The notes: generated by a model not told the origin, from the sequence alone. Shown: positions 1 to 10,807, numbered from the stretch's first letter. The stretch is DNA of 64,000 bases from Flavobacterium faecale (GCF_003076455.1 NZ_CP020918.1:4004001-4068000); one strand, 5' to 3'. Numbers and translations are program-made.

Positions 1-2906
1 TACAAGAGTTGTTTACTACTATTAATGCTTACCCTACCACTAATTCTTCACATCCAGTCGCATTTGGATCTAGCGAAATTTTACTTCCAGGTGTTTATTC
101 AATTGGTGGAGCTGCAACTTTAAGAGGTAAGTTAACGCTCGACGGACAAAATAATATACAATCACTTTTTATTATTAAAATTAACGGCGCATTTGCTTTG
201 GCTGCCGCTACTGAAATTATATTAATAAATGGAGCTGCAACTGATAGTGTGTTTTGGCTTATCGATGGGGCATTATCACTAGGAGTAAATTCTATAGCAA
301 ATGGAACTTTTATTTGTAAAGCTGGAGCTATTGCTATTGCTAATAATTGTTTAATTCATGGAAGAATGTTTACTTTGGCTGGTGCAATAACCTTGGCAAA
401 TAGCAAACTTACTTATGCACCAAGCAATACCTACACAGACTCCACCATCATCACTTCTGGAAATCAATCACTTACACCCAACACCATACCATCAACTCTA
501 ACTATTACAGGAAATATATATCCAGTAGTAAGATGGGAAAAATCTTCAAATATTCTATTTACAAACCCCACTGTAATACCTAATCCTTTAACAACATTGA
601 CGGGGTTAGAGATAGGAGCTATTACAGAAATAAACTATTGCCGAGCAGTAATGGAAGATGGAACTATTACAATTTATTCACCCTTGATTACCTTGTCTGT
701 TTCTGCAATTACTATTCCGGGAATTCTAGAATCTAATCAATTACTGTGTGCAAATTCTCAACCTCATGATTTAGTATTAACTGGTAATACTGGTTCAATA
801 ACTAAATGGCAAAGCGCCCTGAGTCCAGATTTCTCAACGCCGATAGACATTGTGTCCAGCAATGCAACATTAACAGGGATAGAAATTGGCGCAATAAAAA
901 CTACAACTTATTTTAGAGCAGTAGTTCAAAACTGTACCTCTTCGATTGCGTACTCAAATATAGTTACACTTGCTGTTACCTCTCTACCTTCTGGAGGAAT
1001 AATCTCATCAAATCAAGATTTTTGCTCGCCCTCTCAACCAAGTACTTTAAATTTATCAGGCAATACAACAACGGTAGTAAAATGGCAAAGTTCCTTAACA
1101 TCAGATTTTTTACTTACAACCGACATCATTAATACAACATCAACTTTAACTGGAAGTTCAATTGGAATTATATCTTCAACAACCTATTTTAGGGCAGTAA
1201 CAAATGACTGTAACTTGTCTTTCATTTATTCTTCTCCAGCCGTAATTACAATTGCAGCTGTCACAATCTGGAATGGAAGCAGTTGGAGTAATGGACTACC
1301 TTCTTTTTCAAATTCAGCTATTTTTAATGGAAATTTCACAGCAAGTGCTGACATACAGTCCTGCAGTATAACTGTAAATAGTGATGTTGCAGTAATTGTT
1401 GATTCAGGCCATAATATTACTTTAAACGGAGGTCTTACAATTGATCCTTCAGGTAGTTTTACACTAAATAATGACGCTAATCTATTGCAACCAGAAGGAG
1501 CCATAAATAATGGAATCATCACAGTAAAAAGAAATAGTGCACCACTCTATCGCTTAGACTCTACTTTATGGTCATCACCTGTTTCAGATCAAAATTTAAA
1601 AGATTTTTCAAATGGAACTTTGACAAATAGATTTTATTTTTATGACAGTACAGCATCTGTGAATGGAGCTTATGCACCAGTATTCAATAACAGTTTTTTT
1701 CCTGAGCAAACAGTAGCTAGCTATAGTTTTGAAACTGGCAAAGGATACCTTATTAGATCTCCCAATACTTTTGCAACATACATTCCCGCAATTTTTCCCG
1801 CAACTAAATCGGCAGTACCTGGTATTTCTTATCAAGCTCAATTTACAGGAACACCTAATAATGGAACTATAAATAGTTCACTAAGTACTGCTTTAAATGG
1901 ATACAATTTAGTAGGTAATCCTTACCCATCATCCATTTCAGTAGAAACTTTTCTTAAAAGTAATAGCGCAGCTATAGATGGAACTATTTGGTTATGGCGA
2001 AAAATAAATGATTTAGGAACAGGAGTAGGTTATGCGACACTTACAAATGCTGGTCTTACAAGTGTTCAGCCAGACGTTAATGAAGGAATTTCAACTGGAA
2101 CTGTTGCAATAGGACAAGGTTTTTTTGTCAAAGTTAAAAGAGGTCTACTTGCAGCAAACTTACAATTTAATAATTCGATGCGGTCTAGAGACGTTACACA
2201 TACCTTCTTCAAAAATATAAATGCAGCTGTTTCAGAAAAGCATAGAATATGGCTGAATTTAGCAAATACAAAAGAAGTAATAAGTCAAAATCTAATAGGA
2301 TACATTACTGGAGCTACAAATGGGGTCGATTATAGCTTTGAAGGTAAAGTTTTTGAAGGAATTCCAACTAGCTTATCGTCTATTGTAGACAATACTGAAT
2401 ACAATATTCAGGCAAGAAGTTTACCTTTTGATCCAAATGATGTGGTTCCCTTAAATTTCAGAACAAATGTAGCTGGAATGTATACGATTAGCATTGATCA
2501 TGTTGATGGTCTTTTTGAAACCAATCAAGCAGTCATACTAAGAGACAATCTTACTGGTAATTTACAAAATTTAAAATTAGCTGCTTATTCATTCGACTCA
2601 CAAGTTGGAAATTTTAATACTCGTTTTGAAATTATTTATCAAAAACAATTAGTACTAGATGAGCCAAGTTTTGATGCCAATAATGTTATCGTATACAAAC
2701 AAAATAACACGATGAATATTAATTCCGGAAGTGAAATAATGGATAAAATTGAAATTTATGATATAATTGGACGCTTGCTTTATAGTAAAGATAACATTAC
2801 TAGTTCCTCTATAAAATTACAAATAGACATAGTTGAAAAACAAATACTTATCATGAAAATTACGACTATTAACCATAAAATTATAAATAAAAAATTACAA
2901 TACTAA
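1..2906 (+). CDS. Ice-binding-like (DUF3494) T9SS-exported protein, 5' partial
   Basis: The reading frame is open to the left edge, so the start and signal peptide lie outside the window; the apparent TTG start at 9 is not real. The first ~140 visible residues have the repetitive small-residue beta-helix pattern of DUF3494 ice-binding-like proteins (LLPGVYSIGGAATLRGKLTLDG, then a VFWLIDGALSLG-type block). Next come three similar ~85-residue modules, each with a cysteine pair and a KWQSxL motif, which look like Ig-like adhesion repeats. The last ~75 residues (IEIYDIIGRLLYSKDNI) resemble a T9SS type A sorting domain. This is an outer-surface or secreted protein; the family includes ice-binding proteins but many members are probably adhesins, so ice binding is only an inference. 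The next gene's ATG follows the stop codon directly. Confidence 0.75.
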   Translation, partial: QELFTTINAYPTTNSSHPVAFGSSEILLPGVYSIGGAATLRGKLTLDGQNNIQSLFIIKINGAFALAAATEIILINGAATDSVFWLIDGALSLGVNSIANGTFICKAGAIAIANNCLIHGRMFTLAGAITLANSKLTYAPSNTYTDSTIITSGNQSLTPNTIPSTLTITGNIYPVVRWEKSSNILFTNPTVIPNPLTTLTGLEIGAITEINYCRAVMEDGTITIYSPLITLSVSAITIPGILESNQLLCANSQPHDLVLTGNTGSITKWQSALSPDFSTPIDIVSSNATLTGIEIGAIKTTTYFRAVVQNCTSSIAYSNIVTLAVTSLPSGGIISSNQDFCSPSQPSTLNLSGNTTTVVKWQSSLTSDFLLTTDIINTTSTLTGSSIGIISSTTYFRAVTNDCNLSFIYSSPAVITIAAVTIWNGSSWSNGLPSFSNSAIFNGNFTASADIQSCSITVNSDVAVIVDSGHNITLNGGLTIDPSGSFTLNNDANLLQPEGAINNGIITVKRNSAPLYRLDSTLWSSPVSDQNLKDFSNGTLTNRFYFYDSTASVNGAYAPVFNNSFFPEQTVASYSFETGKGYLIRSPNTFATYIPAIFPATKSAVPGISYQAQFTGTPNNGTINSSLSTALNGYNLVGNPYPSSISVETFLKSNSAAIDGTIWLWRKINDLGTGVGYATLTNAGLTSVQPDVNEGISTGTVAIGQGFFVKVKRGLLAANLQFNNSMRSRDVTHTFFKNINAAVSEKHRIWLNLANTKEVISQNLIGYITGATNGVDYSFEGKVFEGIPTSLSSIVDNTEYNIQARSLPFDPNDVVPLNFRTNVAGMYTISIDHVDGLFETNQAVILRDNLTGNLQNLKLAAYSFDSQVGNFNTRFEIIYQKQLVLDEPSFDANNVIVYKQNNTMNINSGSEIMDKIEIYDIIGRLLYSKDNITSSSIKLQIDIVEKQILIMKITTINHKIINKKLQY

Positions 2907-3161
2907 ATGTTTAAAAAGAAAAATATAAACAAAATCAAAAAAGATGTTTTTTATTTTGTTTTACTGGTATTATGCTCAACATCTACATTTGCACAAGAAG
3001 ATCCATCGGGCTGGGACCCTAGTAGTGCAAGATACTACAATCCGGAAGGGGCTCCTAGTGATGATGATCCAGTAGGACTACCTATTGATGATCATATTTG
3101 GGTTTTACTAATGCTAGCCTTGAGCTTAGGTGTTTATAAAGTAAAATTAGAAGAAAAATAA
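2907..3161 (+). CDS. Small exported protein with C-terminal PID-type sorting tail
   Basis: This 84-residue protein has a basic N-terminus and hydrophobic signal segment (residues ~14-30, ending TFAQ), a short Pro/Asp/Ser-rich linker, then PIDDHIWVLLMLALSLGVYK and a basic tail. That end (Pro-Ile-Asp, hydrophobic helix, positive residues) matches the PID-CTERM-like tails of small Bacteroidota proteins, but I cannot confirm the family. Its ATG abuts the TAA of the upstream surface protein, so the two are translationally coupled. The mature part is only ~30 residues and no enzymatic motif is visible. A role as a membrane-anchored partner of the upstream protein is an inference. Confidence 0.6.
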   Translation: MFKKKNINKIKKDVFYFVLLVLCSTSTFAQEDPSGWDPSSARYYNPEGAPSDDDPVGLPIDDHIWVLLMLALSLGVYKVKLEEK

Positions 3162-3249
3162 TACAAAACTTGTATTAAATATTTAATGCATTCAATATCA
3201 ATACCAATAAAAGTTTTAAATACTTTTAACATATTAGAATGGCAGTAAA

Positions 3250-3298
3250 AAAATCAGTCATAATTAAATTTATAAATTTAATTATGACTGATTTTTTA
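3250..3298 (+). terminator. Bidirectional intrinsic terminator
   Basis: A perfect inverted repeat (AATCAGTCATAATTAAATT and its complement) is flanked by A-run and T-run. It sits between the convergent genes ending at 3161 (+) and 3346 (-), so it should serve both. Confidence 0.85.
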
Positions 3299-3345
3299 TT
3301 TAATCTGATTATTTTGTCAAGAAATTACACCCTGATACTACTGCT

Positions 3346-4413
3346 CTAAATAGGGAAATATAATGTAATTTCCGTCCCCATATTTACAGTTGAAATAATT
3401 GTAAAAACACCACCCAGCTTCTTTAATATCGCTCTAGTTAAAAAAATCCCCAATCCCAATCCCTGTTGTTCTCTTTTTTCACGATTAAATTGCTGTCCAG
3501 CATCTATTTTTTTTAATTCTTCCTGAGAAAAACCAATTCCGGAATCCTTAATAACTACCCTATAATATTTATCGTCAAAAGGCTTACCTATAACTGAAAC
3601 AGACTTACTATCAGAGAATTTTAAAGCATTTTCCACAATCTCATAAAGAATAAAATATAAATACTCTTCACTAACTTTTATAGTAGCCTTTTTTATTCTG
3701 AAAAAAATTCTTTCGTCCGCATCATTATATGCTATTTGAATTGTATTTAAAACATTTTCAAACGTATCGCCGATATTACTTTTATCCTTTTCTGAATATC
3801 TTACTTCATTATTAATAACATTTTGATAAAGGAATAAGTTGAACATAGTTCTATTTAAATGGTAACCACATATTTTAATAATATCATGAAATTCTTTAAT
3901 ATTATCCTTTTCTAAATCATCTCCTCCATCTATTAACAAATTTATACTTCCTAAGATACCATTAAGAGAAGTATTGACTTCATGCAATAAATATTTTTTT
4001 TCTCCCACAAATAAATTACCAACTGTATTTTTTATTTTCTTGAATCTATTAATTTTTACCTCTACAATTTTTACTAATTCATTAATAATAAAAGGTTTAA
4101 TCAAGAAATCATCTGCTCCCAGAAGCAAGCACTTTCGCATTAAATTATCCTCCTTTTTTGCAGTTAAAAATATAAAAGGAACAGCAGATAAAGGTTTGAC
4201 TTCTTTCAATATTTCATAAAACATAAATCCATCCATTACAGGCATCATGATATCACAAATTATTAAATCTGGTACCCAATTATCTAATAAATCCAATGCT
4301 TCTTGTGCACTCGACAAAGAGACAACTTCATAATTCTCATTAGCAAGAATTTCATGTATTGTTTCTCGAAGGGTTATCTCGTCATCAATTAGTAGTATTT
4401 TACTTTTATACAT
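3346..4413 (-). CDS. Hybrid response regulator / histidine kinase
   Basis: This is a cytoplasmic 355-residue protein. Residues 1-125 are a receiver domain with acidic pocket D10/D11, phospho-acceptor D54 (LIICDIMMP) and the conserved KPF lysine near 107. After it come an H-box (LLHEVNTSLNGILG, resembling HELRTPLNGI) and an HATPase_c domain with N-box (YEIVENALKFSD), G1 (DSGIGFS) and G2 (GLGLGIFLT) boxes. There is no membrane segment, so input probably arrives by phosphorylation of the receiver. It lies divergent to the receiver-AraC gene at 4859, a probable partner. The stimulus is unknown. Confidence 0.85.
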   Translation of the reverse strand: MYKSKILLIDDEITLRETIHEILANENYEVVSLSSAQEALDLLDNWVPDLIICDIMMPVMDGFMFYEILKEVKPLSAVPFIFLTAKKEDNLMRKCLLLGADDFLIKPFIINELVKIVEVKINRFKKIKNTVGNLFVGEKKYLLHEVNTSLNGILGSINLLIDGGDDLEKDNIKEFHDIIKICGYHLNRTMFNLFLYQNVINNEVRYSEKDKSNIGDTFENVLNTIQIAYNDADERIFFRIKKATIKVSEEYLYFILYEIVENALKFSDSKSVSVIGKPFDDKYYRVVIKDSGIGFSQEELKKIDAGQQFNREKREQQGLGLGIFLTRAILKKLGGVFTIISTVNMGTEITLYFPI

Positions 4414-4858
4414 TTAATTTTTAGTGTTTTTTTGTTTCATAAATCTGCAATACAAATTAATCATACGATTCTAATTTAAATTCTAAGAAACTCCAAAATA
4501 ATAAAAAATATTTTTTTTTATATATAAGAACGATTCCTTACCTTTTAAGAATTATCGTACGTAAATTACAACTGCTTATCAATCCATATTTATACAACAT
4601 ATATACTCACAATCAATTAAAACTATCATTATTTAAATAGAAAATCACTTGATATACAGAACATACTTATAATGCTGGCTGACTATTATTATTTTTGACT
4701 TTAAAATAATGAATCGAATAGCTATTACAATTTGTACTTTTTAAGTATAAATTAAAGTCTCACAAAAGTATTTGTTACCGTCTCTAATCAATGAGCTTTT
4801 GTGTAAAAATTAAAAAAAAATACTTATAATTTAAAATACGAATCATTAATTTTACTAA
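4414..4858. other. 445-bp divergent intergenic region
   Basis: This AT-rich stretch separates the divergent hybrid kinase (3346-4413, -) and receiver-AraC gene (4859, +) and must hold both promoters. I see no convincing TTTG/TANNTTTG pair, operator palindrome or RNA gene. Confidence 0.4.
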
Positions 4859-5617
4859 ATGAAAGTTAAAAAAAAAATAGTTTTAATTGAAGATGATTTA
4901 GCCTTGGGAATTTCTATTGTAGAGATATTGGCTTTCAATAATTATGATGTAGAGTGGTTCAAAGATGGTGCTGAAACAATAACTTATTTTAAAAAAAATA
5001 TATGTGATCTCATCATAAGTGATTTTATGATGCCTACTATGAATGGCGAAGAATTATTTTTAAAGATTCACAAAGAAATAAAAAAAAACTCTATACCATT
5101 TATCATCATTACTGCTAATATTGATGAAGGTATTAAGTATAGACAGCTAGAAAATGGTGTTAATGACTATTTAACAAAACCTTTTAAGACAAAAGAGTTA
5201 CTTTATAAAATCAAAAATATATTAGATTTCAAGCAAAACATTGTTAAAAAATTCACACCAGATCCATTTTCAAAAGTTACCATAAAATTGTCTCAAAAAG
5301 ATTTTATTTTATCCCTAAATGAAATATTATTAAAAACAATGAAGTCAAAAATTGATACTACTGAATTATCAAAAAGACTTTTTATGAGTAAATCAACATT
5401 AGACAAAAAAATAAGAAAACATACGAATAAAAATACCAGCCAATATATAAGAGAATTCAAACTTGAATATGCAATTAAACTAATCAATCTGGGAGAAAAG
5501 AATATTCAGTTTTTAGTTGACGAAACAGGTTTTAATTCATTCTCATACTTTTCTACAAGTTTCAAATCATACACTAGAATATCTGCTCGAGAATACATCA
5601 AAGCATTAAAAGTATAA
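4859..5617 (+). CDS. Response regulator with receiver and AraC-type DNA-binding domain
   Basis: The protein has 252 residues. Residues ~5-120 are a receiver domain (D12/D13 pocket, phospho-acceptor D55 in LIISDFMMP, KPF motif). Residues ~150-250 are an AraC-type double helix-turn-helix (LSKRLFMSKSTLDKKIRKHT, then VDETGFNSFSYFSTSFKSYT). A direct receiver-AraC fusion without sensor is common in Bacteroidota. Neighbouring genes encode three other phosphorelay proteins, so it is probably an output regulator of this block. Targets are unknown. Confidence 0.85.
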   Translation: MKVKKKIVLIEDDLALGISIVEILAFNNYDVEWFKDGAETITYFKKNICDLIISDFMMPTMNGEELFLKIHKEIKKNSIPFIIITANIDEGIKYRQLENGVNDYLTKPFKTKELLYKIKNILDFKQNIVKKFTPDPFSKVTIKLSQKDFILSLNEILLKTMKSKIDTTELSKRLFMSKSTLDKKIRKHTNKNTSQYIREFKLEYAIKLINLGEKNIQFLVDETGFNSFSYFSTSFKSYTRISAREYIKALKV

Positions 5618-5734
5618 TGTGAGTTGTGATTTTGTTACTAAAATAAAAACTAAATTATTAATTAAATATTTATCTGTCATCACAATTTGTAGACCCGATT
5701 CTATTTGCCTAAAAATAAATATACAATGAAAGTA

Positions 5735-6094
5735 CTAAAATATATTGGCTTTAATAATTTGCTTTAGCTGTTCAAAGTTAAAAGGTTTACCAATATAACC
5801 TTTAACATTAAGTTTGCTACTAATTAACTCGTAATCCAGATTGACCATGGCTGTCATTACTATGACAGGAATATGTGAATGCTGTGAACAGTTATGCTGC
5901 TCTAGAAAACCATATCCATCAAGTTTTGGCATCATTAAATCACACAAAATTAATTCTGGAAGTTCTTTACGGACTTTTTCTAATCCGTCTTCTCCATCAA
6001 TTGCCTCAACAACTTCAAACCCCAATAGAATAAGAAATTCTGAAACTAATATTCTTATTTCAGCCTCGTCTTCAATAAACAAAATTTTAGCCAT
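5735..6094 (-). CDS. Stand-alone receiver-domain response regulator
   Basis: The 119 residues form a single CheY-like receiver: pocket E8/D9, phospho-acceptor D52 (LILCDLMMP), conserved T near 80 (VIVMTAM) and lysine in GKPF. There is no output domain. It lies about 195 bp downstream of, and on the same strand as, the multi-PAS kinase that starts at 9874 and ends at 6290, so it may be a phosphotransfer partner for that kinase. The gap may hold its own promoter. Confidence 0.85.
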   Translation of the reverse strand: MAKILFIEDEAEIRILVSEFLILLGFEVVEAIDGEDGLEKVRKELPELILCDLMMPKLDGYGFLEQHNCSQHSHIPVIVMTAMVNLDYELISSKLNVKGYIGKPFNFEQLKQIIKANIF

Positions 6095-6289
6095 TTTATA
6101 AACTTATAAGAAATTAAATAAAAAAACATGAAATTAATACAATAACTTGGTTTAATTTTCTTTTTTTTTTAAAATTTACAGTAACATTTAATAAGCTTAT
6201 TAACAAGAATAATGCCAGTACGCTTTACAAACTCAATTACACATAGCTACCTCTTAAGTAAATTATAATATAAATATGCTAATACTTCA

Positions 6290-9200
6290 TTAATTATTCG
6301 AAATATAAGTTGTTTTCAACTTTGGAAACTGCAATGTTATTTTGGTACCTTCTCCTAATTTACTTTCCAATTTTATCAATCCTAAATTTCTCTCCGTAAA
6401 GACTTTAACGATATAAAGACCTAGGCCTGTACCTTCTACACCGTAAGTATTACTTGCTCTGAAAAAAGCGTTAAACAATTTATCTTGATCTTTTTCGGGA
6501 ATTCCAATACCGAAGTCAATAATTTCAACAATAACAAAATCTTTATTTGAAAGGAGATTAAAAATAACATCTTCGCAACCCATGGAATATTTAAATGCAT
6601 TATTTATTAAATTAATTAACGTGTACTCCATTAGCTTTACATCAATAAATACAGGAAAATTATTTCCTTGAAATGATGTAATTAAATTTCTTCCTTTTTT
6701 TTGATCAATATCATATAATTCAAATACATCACAGCAGATTTTCTTTAAATCAGCAGAAACGGGGACAAAACCTGTCTTTCCTAAATTATCTTTGGAAATA
6801 ATTAGTACTGTATTCATCAGCTCCACAAGACGGTCGATCTCGCCTAAAATAGTTTTTATCCTCTTATGTACAAGTATCTGATTTTCTATCTTCTGATTTG
6901 CAAGATACATTTCGATTAACTCAGCACTTGCTCGTATAGTCGTCATAGGAGTCCTGAATTCATGGGAAATTGTAGAAACTAAGTTTGACTTTAAATCGTT
7001 CAATTCTCTTTCTTTTTGCATAGTAATTTCCACTTTTTTTTCTGCAGTTTTTCTAGCTGTAATATCCCTAGTTGCAGAATGAAAACTTGTATCCCCAGAA
7101 TCTTCTAACACCAAATTGGCTTTGGTCTCACACCAAACATACTCCCCTTTTTTATTTCTAAATCGAACTTCAACTGCTGTATCTTGTTTACCTGCTGTAA
7201 AATTCACTATGCTTTTTTGCAGTTTTTCTACATCTTGTGGATGAACGAAATAATCAGGAGACAATCCTACTAAATCTTCAGGAACGTACCCCAGTATACG
7301 ATATATTGATGGTGAAACATATTTAAACCTACCATCTAAACTGTGTGTACAGACCAAATCAACCATGTTAGAAGCCAAAATACGATACATGGTTTTAGCT
7401 TCGTCCAATTGTATTATCTTTATTCTATTATTTTCTTCTACTAATAACCTATTTGTTTTTTCTAATTCTTGTTTTTTAGTAATATCTACAAACTGACTTA
7501 TAAAGTGGATTAAATCACCTAAACTATTTTTTACTATCGCAACAGATAAATGTATCCAAATAATACTTCCATTTTTATGGATATATTTTTTTTCTCTATT
7601 CAAAATAGATATCTCCCCTGTCATTAACAATTCTAAATTAACCTGATCTTTTTCAATATCATCAGGATGTGTTAAATCTAAAAAATTTCTCACTTTAAAT
7701 TCATCGCCTGTATATCCAAATATTTCTTCCATTTGGTTGTTTACGATCAACCAATTGCCTTTTAGGTCAATAATAGCCATTCCGACTGGTGAATTAATAA
7801 ATGCTCCTTTGAATCGCTCTTCACTTTGTATTAACTCGTCTTTCAGTATTTTTTCATTAGTGATGTCTTGCTGAACACCAATCATACGAAAAGCTTCGCC
7901 ATTATTATTTCTTAAGATTACTGCTTTATCTTTCACATAAGCATATGTATTATCAGATTTTAGATAACGGTATTCACATGACCATGTAGTATCTCCTTCT
8001 TTAATAGCCTTTTCAAAACTATAAATGACAGCAGATCTATCTTCAGGATGAAGAAAATCTAAACTTTCAGGAATCATTAAAGAATTATTTTCAAATTTAT
8101 GTCCAAATAAAGTAGTACCCCTTCCTCCAAAAAACACAGAACTTGTTACAATGTTCCAATCCCACACAGCATCTGAGGTAGCTTTACTAGCATACTCAAA
8201 TCTTTCGATACTGATTTTCAAAGCATCTTCTGCCGCCTTTAAAGACGTTATATCACTAAAAGAACATATTACATAAATTAATTCTTTGTTATCATCGAAT
8301 ACAGGAATTGCATTGACTAGCAACCAAACTAAAGTACTGTTCACAGGACGATAGACACCCATGACTATATTATTGCATGGTTTTAATTGTTTAATAGCTT
8401 TTGGGACGGGGTGATCCTCAGCTTTAAAGATAGTCCCATCCAAATGTATTACACTCCAGTCTTTGTCAAAGGAAGTCTTACCTACTAATTGGTCCTGTGT
8501 AAGACCCAACATTTCACAAGCAGCATCATTATTTTCTACTATTTCTGATTGTGGGCCTTGAACCAAAATTCCAACTCCTACATTCTTAATAACACTACTG
8601 GTAAGTTGTTTACTTTTAAGTAACTCCAATTGAGCATTTTTACTTTCCGTAATATCAACTCCAAAACCTATTAACATATCAAGTGTCCCATCTTTGTGAA
8701 ATAGGGGGGATATTTTTCGACTATGATAGGTTTTTTGTCCAAGCTTGTCACAGAGTACTTCTTCCCATACTATTGTTTGTTTTTTTAGTATTGCTTCTTC
8801 ATATTTACTTGTTCGATTTATTGCAAATGTAGCTTCTCGATTCGTTTTTTTAGCATAATCGAAGTCGTTTTTTCCAACAATAAATTTTCGGAGTCTTTTA
8901 TTTACAATAGCATTAGGGTTCAAGTATATATATCTAAAATCACCATCAAATACCGCTACACCAGAGGGGATTCCCTTTATGATTTTTTCATAAAATTCTT
9001 TTTGCAGAACTAGTTTATTTTGACTTTCTACATAATCCGTTATATCTCTCGAAGCGCCAATAAAAAAGGTGCCTTTATTATTTTCTAGTAATTCTATCTT
9101 ACATGAAAACCAAATATAATGACCATCCTTGTGCCTGATTCTGTATGCGTGCTCATTTACCACATTTTTCTTTTGCCCCACCTTATTTAAAAACTCCGAA

Positions 9201-9874
9201 CTTGAATCAAGGTCATCTGGATGGATAAATTTACTGTAACTACTTCCTACAAGATCATCATTCGAATAACCAAGTGAACTGCTCCAGTTTTTCGAAACAT
9301 AAATGACATTTCCTTCTAAATCAAATTGGTAAAAAACCTCTAACGAATTTTTGATAAGCAAATCAAAATTATTTTCCTTTTGATATACCGTTTCCTGCAG
9401 CATTTGATTATCAAGATTCAACTGAAGCAAGGATTCGATTTGAGAGATAGTCTGTTGAAGTGTTTTTAATTCAATTGAAGAAAGTTCTTTAACTTCTCTA
9501 TTGAAAATGCAGACTGTTCCTGGTACTAAACTACCTGGAATATTTATAGGAAATCCTGCAAAAAATTTAAAGGTATTATTGACATCAATAGATTGGAATT
9601 TTGGATCTTTTTCTAGATCTGAAATTATTAAAAATTCATTGCCATTAACAAGCTCCTGAAAACAAATAATATCATTTAGATTAATCAAATAATCTAAACC
9701 AATTTTAGATTTTATGGAGTTCCCTTGAACATCTGCCAATGAAATAAATGCGTCTTTAACAGCACATATTTCTGTTACAAAGAGTAACATCCTAGCAAAA
9801 TCATTATCTAATTTTAATAAATTTAAATCAATAACATTTGCTATATTATTTTTATTTGAAAAGGCATTATTCAT
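6290..9874 (-). CDS. Multi-PAS/GAF sensor histidine kinase
   Basis: This is a 1194-residue soluble kinase. The order is GAF-like domain (~20-160), about six PAS/PAC modules (~170-960, each ending in a DIT(E/N/A)-type PAC motif such as IGASRDITDYVES), HisKA with phospho-acceptor H971 (STISHEFRTPM), and HATPase_c with N-box (INLINNAFKYS), G1 (DFGIGIPEKD) and G2 (GTGLGLYIVK). No membrane segment is seen, so it senses intracellular or diffusible cues such as redox, light or small ligands; which one cannot be read from sequence. A receiver gene (5735-6094) follows on the same strand. PAS-array kinases of this size are common in Flavobacterium. Confidence 0.9.
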   Translation of the reverse strand: MNNAFSNKNNIANVIDLNLLKLDNDFARMLLFVTEICAVKDAFISLADVQGNSIKSKIGLDYLINLNDIICFQELVNGNEFLIISDLEKDPKFQSIDVNNTFKFFAGFPINIPGSLVPGTVCIFNREVKELSSIELKTLQQTISQIESLLQLNLDNQMLQETVYQKENNFDLLIKNSLEVFYQFDLEGNVIYVSKNWSSSLGYSNDDLVGSSYSKFIHPDDLDSSSEFLNKVGQKKNVVNEHAYRIRHKDGHYIWFSCKIELLENNKGTFFIGASRDITDYVESQNKLVLQKEFYEKIIKGIPSGVAVFDGDFRYIYLNPNAIVNKRLRKFIVGKNDFDYAKKTNREATFAINRTSKYEEAILKKQTIVWEEVLCDKLGQKTYHSRKISPLFHKDGTLDMLIGFGVDITESKNAQLELLKSKQLTSSVIKNVGVGILVQGPQSEIVENNDAACEMLGLTQDQLVGKTSFDKDWSVIHLDGTIFKAEDHPVPKAIKQLKPCNNIVMGVYRPVNSTLVWLLVNAIPVFDDNKELIYVICSFSDITSLKAAEDALKISIERFEYASKATSDAVWDWNIVTSSVFFGGRGTTLFGHKFENNSLMIPESLDFLHPEDRSAVIYSFEKAIKEGDTTWSCEYRYLKSDNTYAYVKDKAVILRNNNGEAFRMIGVQQDITNEKILKDELIQSEERFKGAFINSPVGMAIIDLKGNWLIVNNQMEEIFGYTGDEFKVRNFLDLTHPDDIEKDQVNLELLMTGEISILNREKKYIHKNGSIIWIHLSVAIVKNSLGDLIHFISQFVDITKKQELEKTNRLLVEENNRIKIIQLDEAKTMYRILASNMVDLVCTHSLDGRFKYVSPSIYRILGYVPEDLVGLSPDYFVHPQDVEKLQKSIVNFTAGKQDTAVEVRFRNKKGEYVWCETKANLVLEDSGDTSFHSATRDITARKTAEKKVEITMQKERELNDLKSNLVSTISHEFRTPMTTIRASAELIEMYLANQKIENQILVHKRIKTILGEIDRLVELMNTVLIISKDNLGKTGFVPVSADLKKICCDVFELYDIDQKKGRNLITSFQGNNFPVFIDVKLMEYTLINLINNAFKYSMGCEDVIFNLLSNKDFVIVEIIDFGIGIPEKDQDKLFNAFFRASNTYGVEGTGLGLYIVKVFTERNLGLIKLESKLGEGTKITLQFPKLKTTYISNN

Positions 9875-10136
9875 TTAATTTTATTTTTTAGTAAATAGGA
9901 TATTGCTACAAGGTAACTTTTGTTCACCTAATAAACCTCTAATTCATAAGTTAAAAAAAAATATAGGTTAACTATTTTAACTTATAGGTTAAATCAATAT
10001 AAAAACGATGTTCATTATATATTTTTGTTAAACAATTTGGGGGATTTCTTGTTATACAGCTAAGTTAAATTTATTTTAATGATAAATTTTATGTCTTTTT
10101 TGTAGGTTATCAAAGACTATTAGCTGTATATACAAG

Positions 10137-10571
10137 ATGCTTAAAAAATATTATGTGAATAACATTAATTTAATGTATAATAAACTTATAGAAATCGAAA
10201 AAAATAATAAGGAATTTTCATTAACAGAGAAAACGCTAGTAATTACAGCGAAAATTAGTACTACAACAATTGCTTTGAATAAGATTACTAATGTTAGGAT
10301 TACAAAATGTAGATCGTTATTAATCAATTATCTTTTAGGCTTCCTTATATTACTATTCTATTACTTTTTGGAATCATTCATAGAAAACTATTCCACTTTA
10401 CTTTTACTACTGAAAACAATATTTCTAATTGCGTTTGTGGGTTCTTTTAATATAAAAAACTATTCATATTCAGTATTAATTAACACCATTAATTTGAACT
10501 ATGTAAAAGTTAAAATAAATACAAAAAAACAAAAACTTAAGTCTTATTTTATCCCGAAAACAGATTACTAA
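10137..10571 (+). CDS. Hypothetical small membrane protein
   Basis: The protein has 144 residues. A polar N-terminal half contains a short beta-rich stretch (LVITAKISTTTIALNKITNVRI) that recalls DUF6232-like or PH-like small membrane proteins. Two hydrophobic helices follow (~63-80 and ~90-105), then a Lys-rich tail. The codon use is very AT-rich. It stands alone between the PAS kinase and an IS3-family element. I do not recognise a function. It could be cargo of a former mobile element or a remnant resident gene. Confidence 0.55.
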   Translation: MLKKYYVNNINLMYNKLIEIEKNNKEFSLTEKTLVITAKISTTTIALNKITNVRITKCRSLLINYLLGFLILLFYYFLESFIENYSTLLLLLKTIFLIAFVGSFNIKNYSYSVLINTINLNYVKVKINTKKQKLKSYFIPKTDY

Positions 10572-10807
10572 ATATTTATAACCTTTCGTAAATTTATGAA
10601 GGAATGAAGAAAGTACAAAATAATTTGATTAGGGTATAACTGTGAAAACTATGATAAATTCAATCCGGCCGCTTCGTTATTAAATTTCTCACTTTAATTT
10701 GCATCACTAACGGAGAAATTTAATATGAAAAGGAATGTAATCTTTTTATATTGTAGCTGTTTTGACCCCTGTAAAACAAGAGTATTATTCTAAATTTCGA
10801 TTATTAA

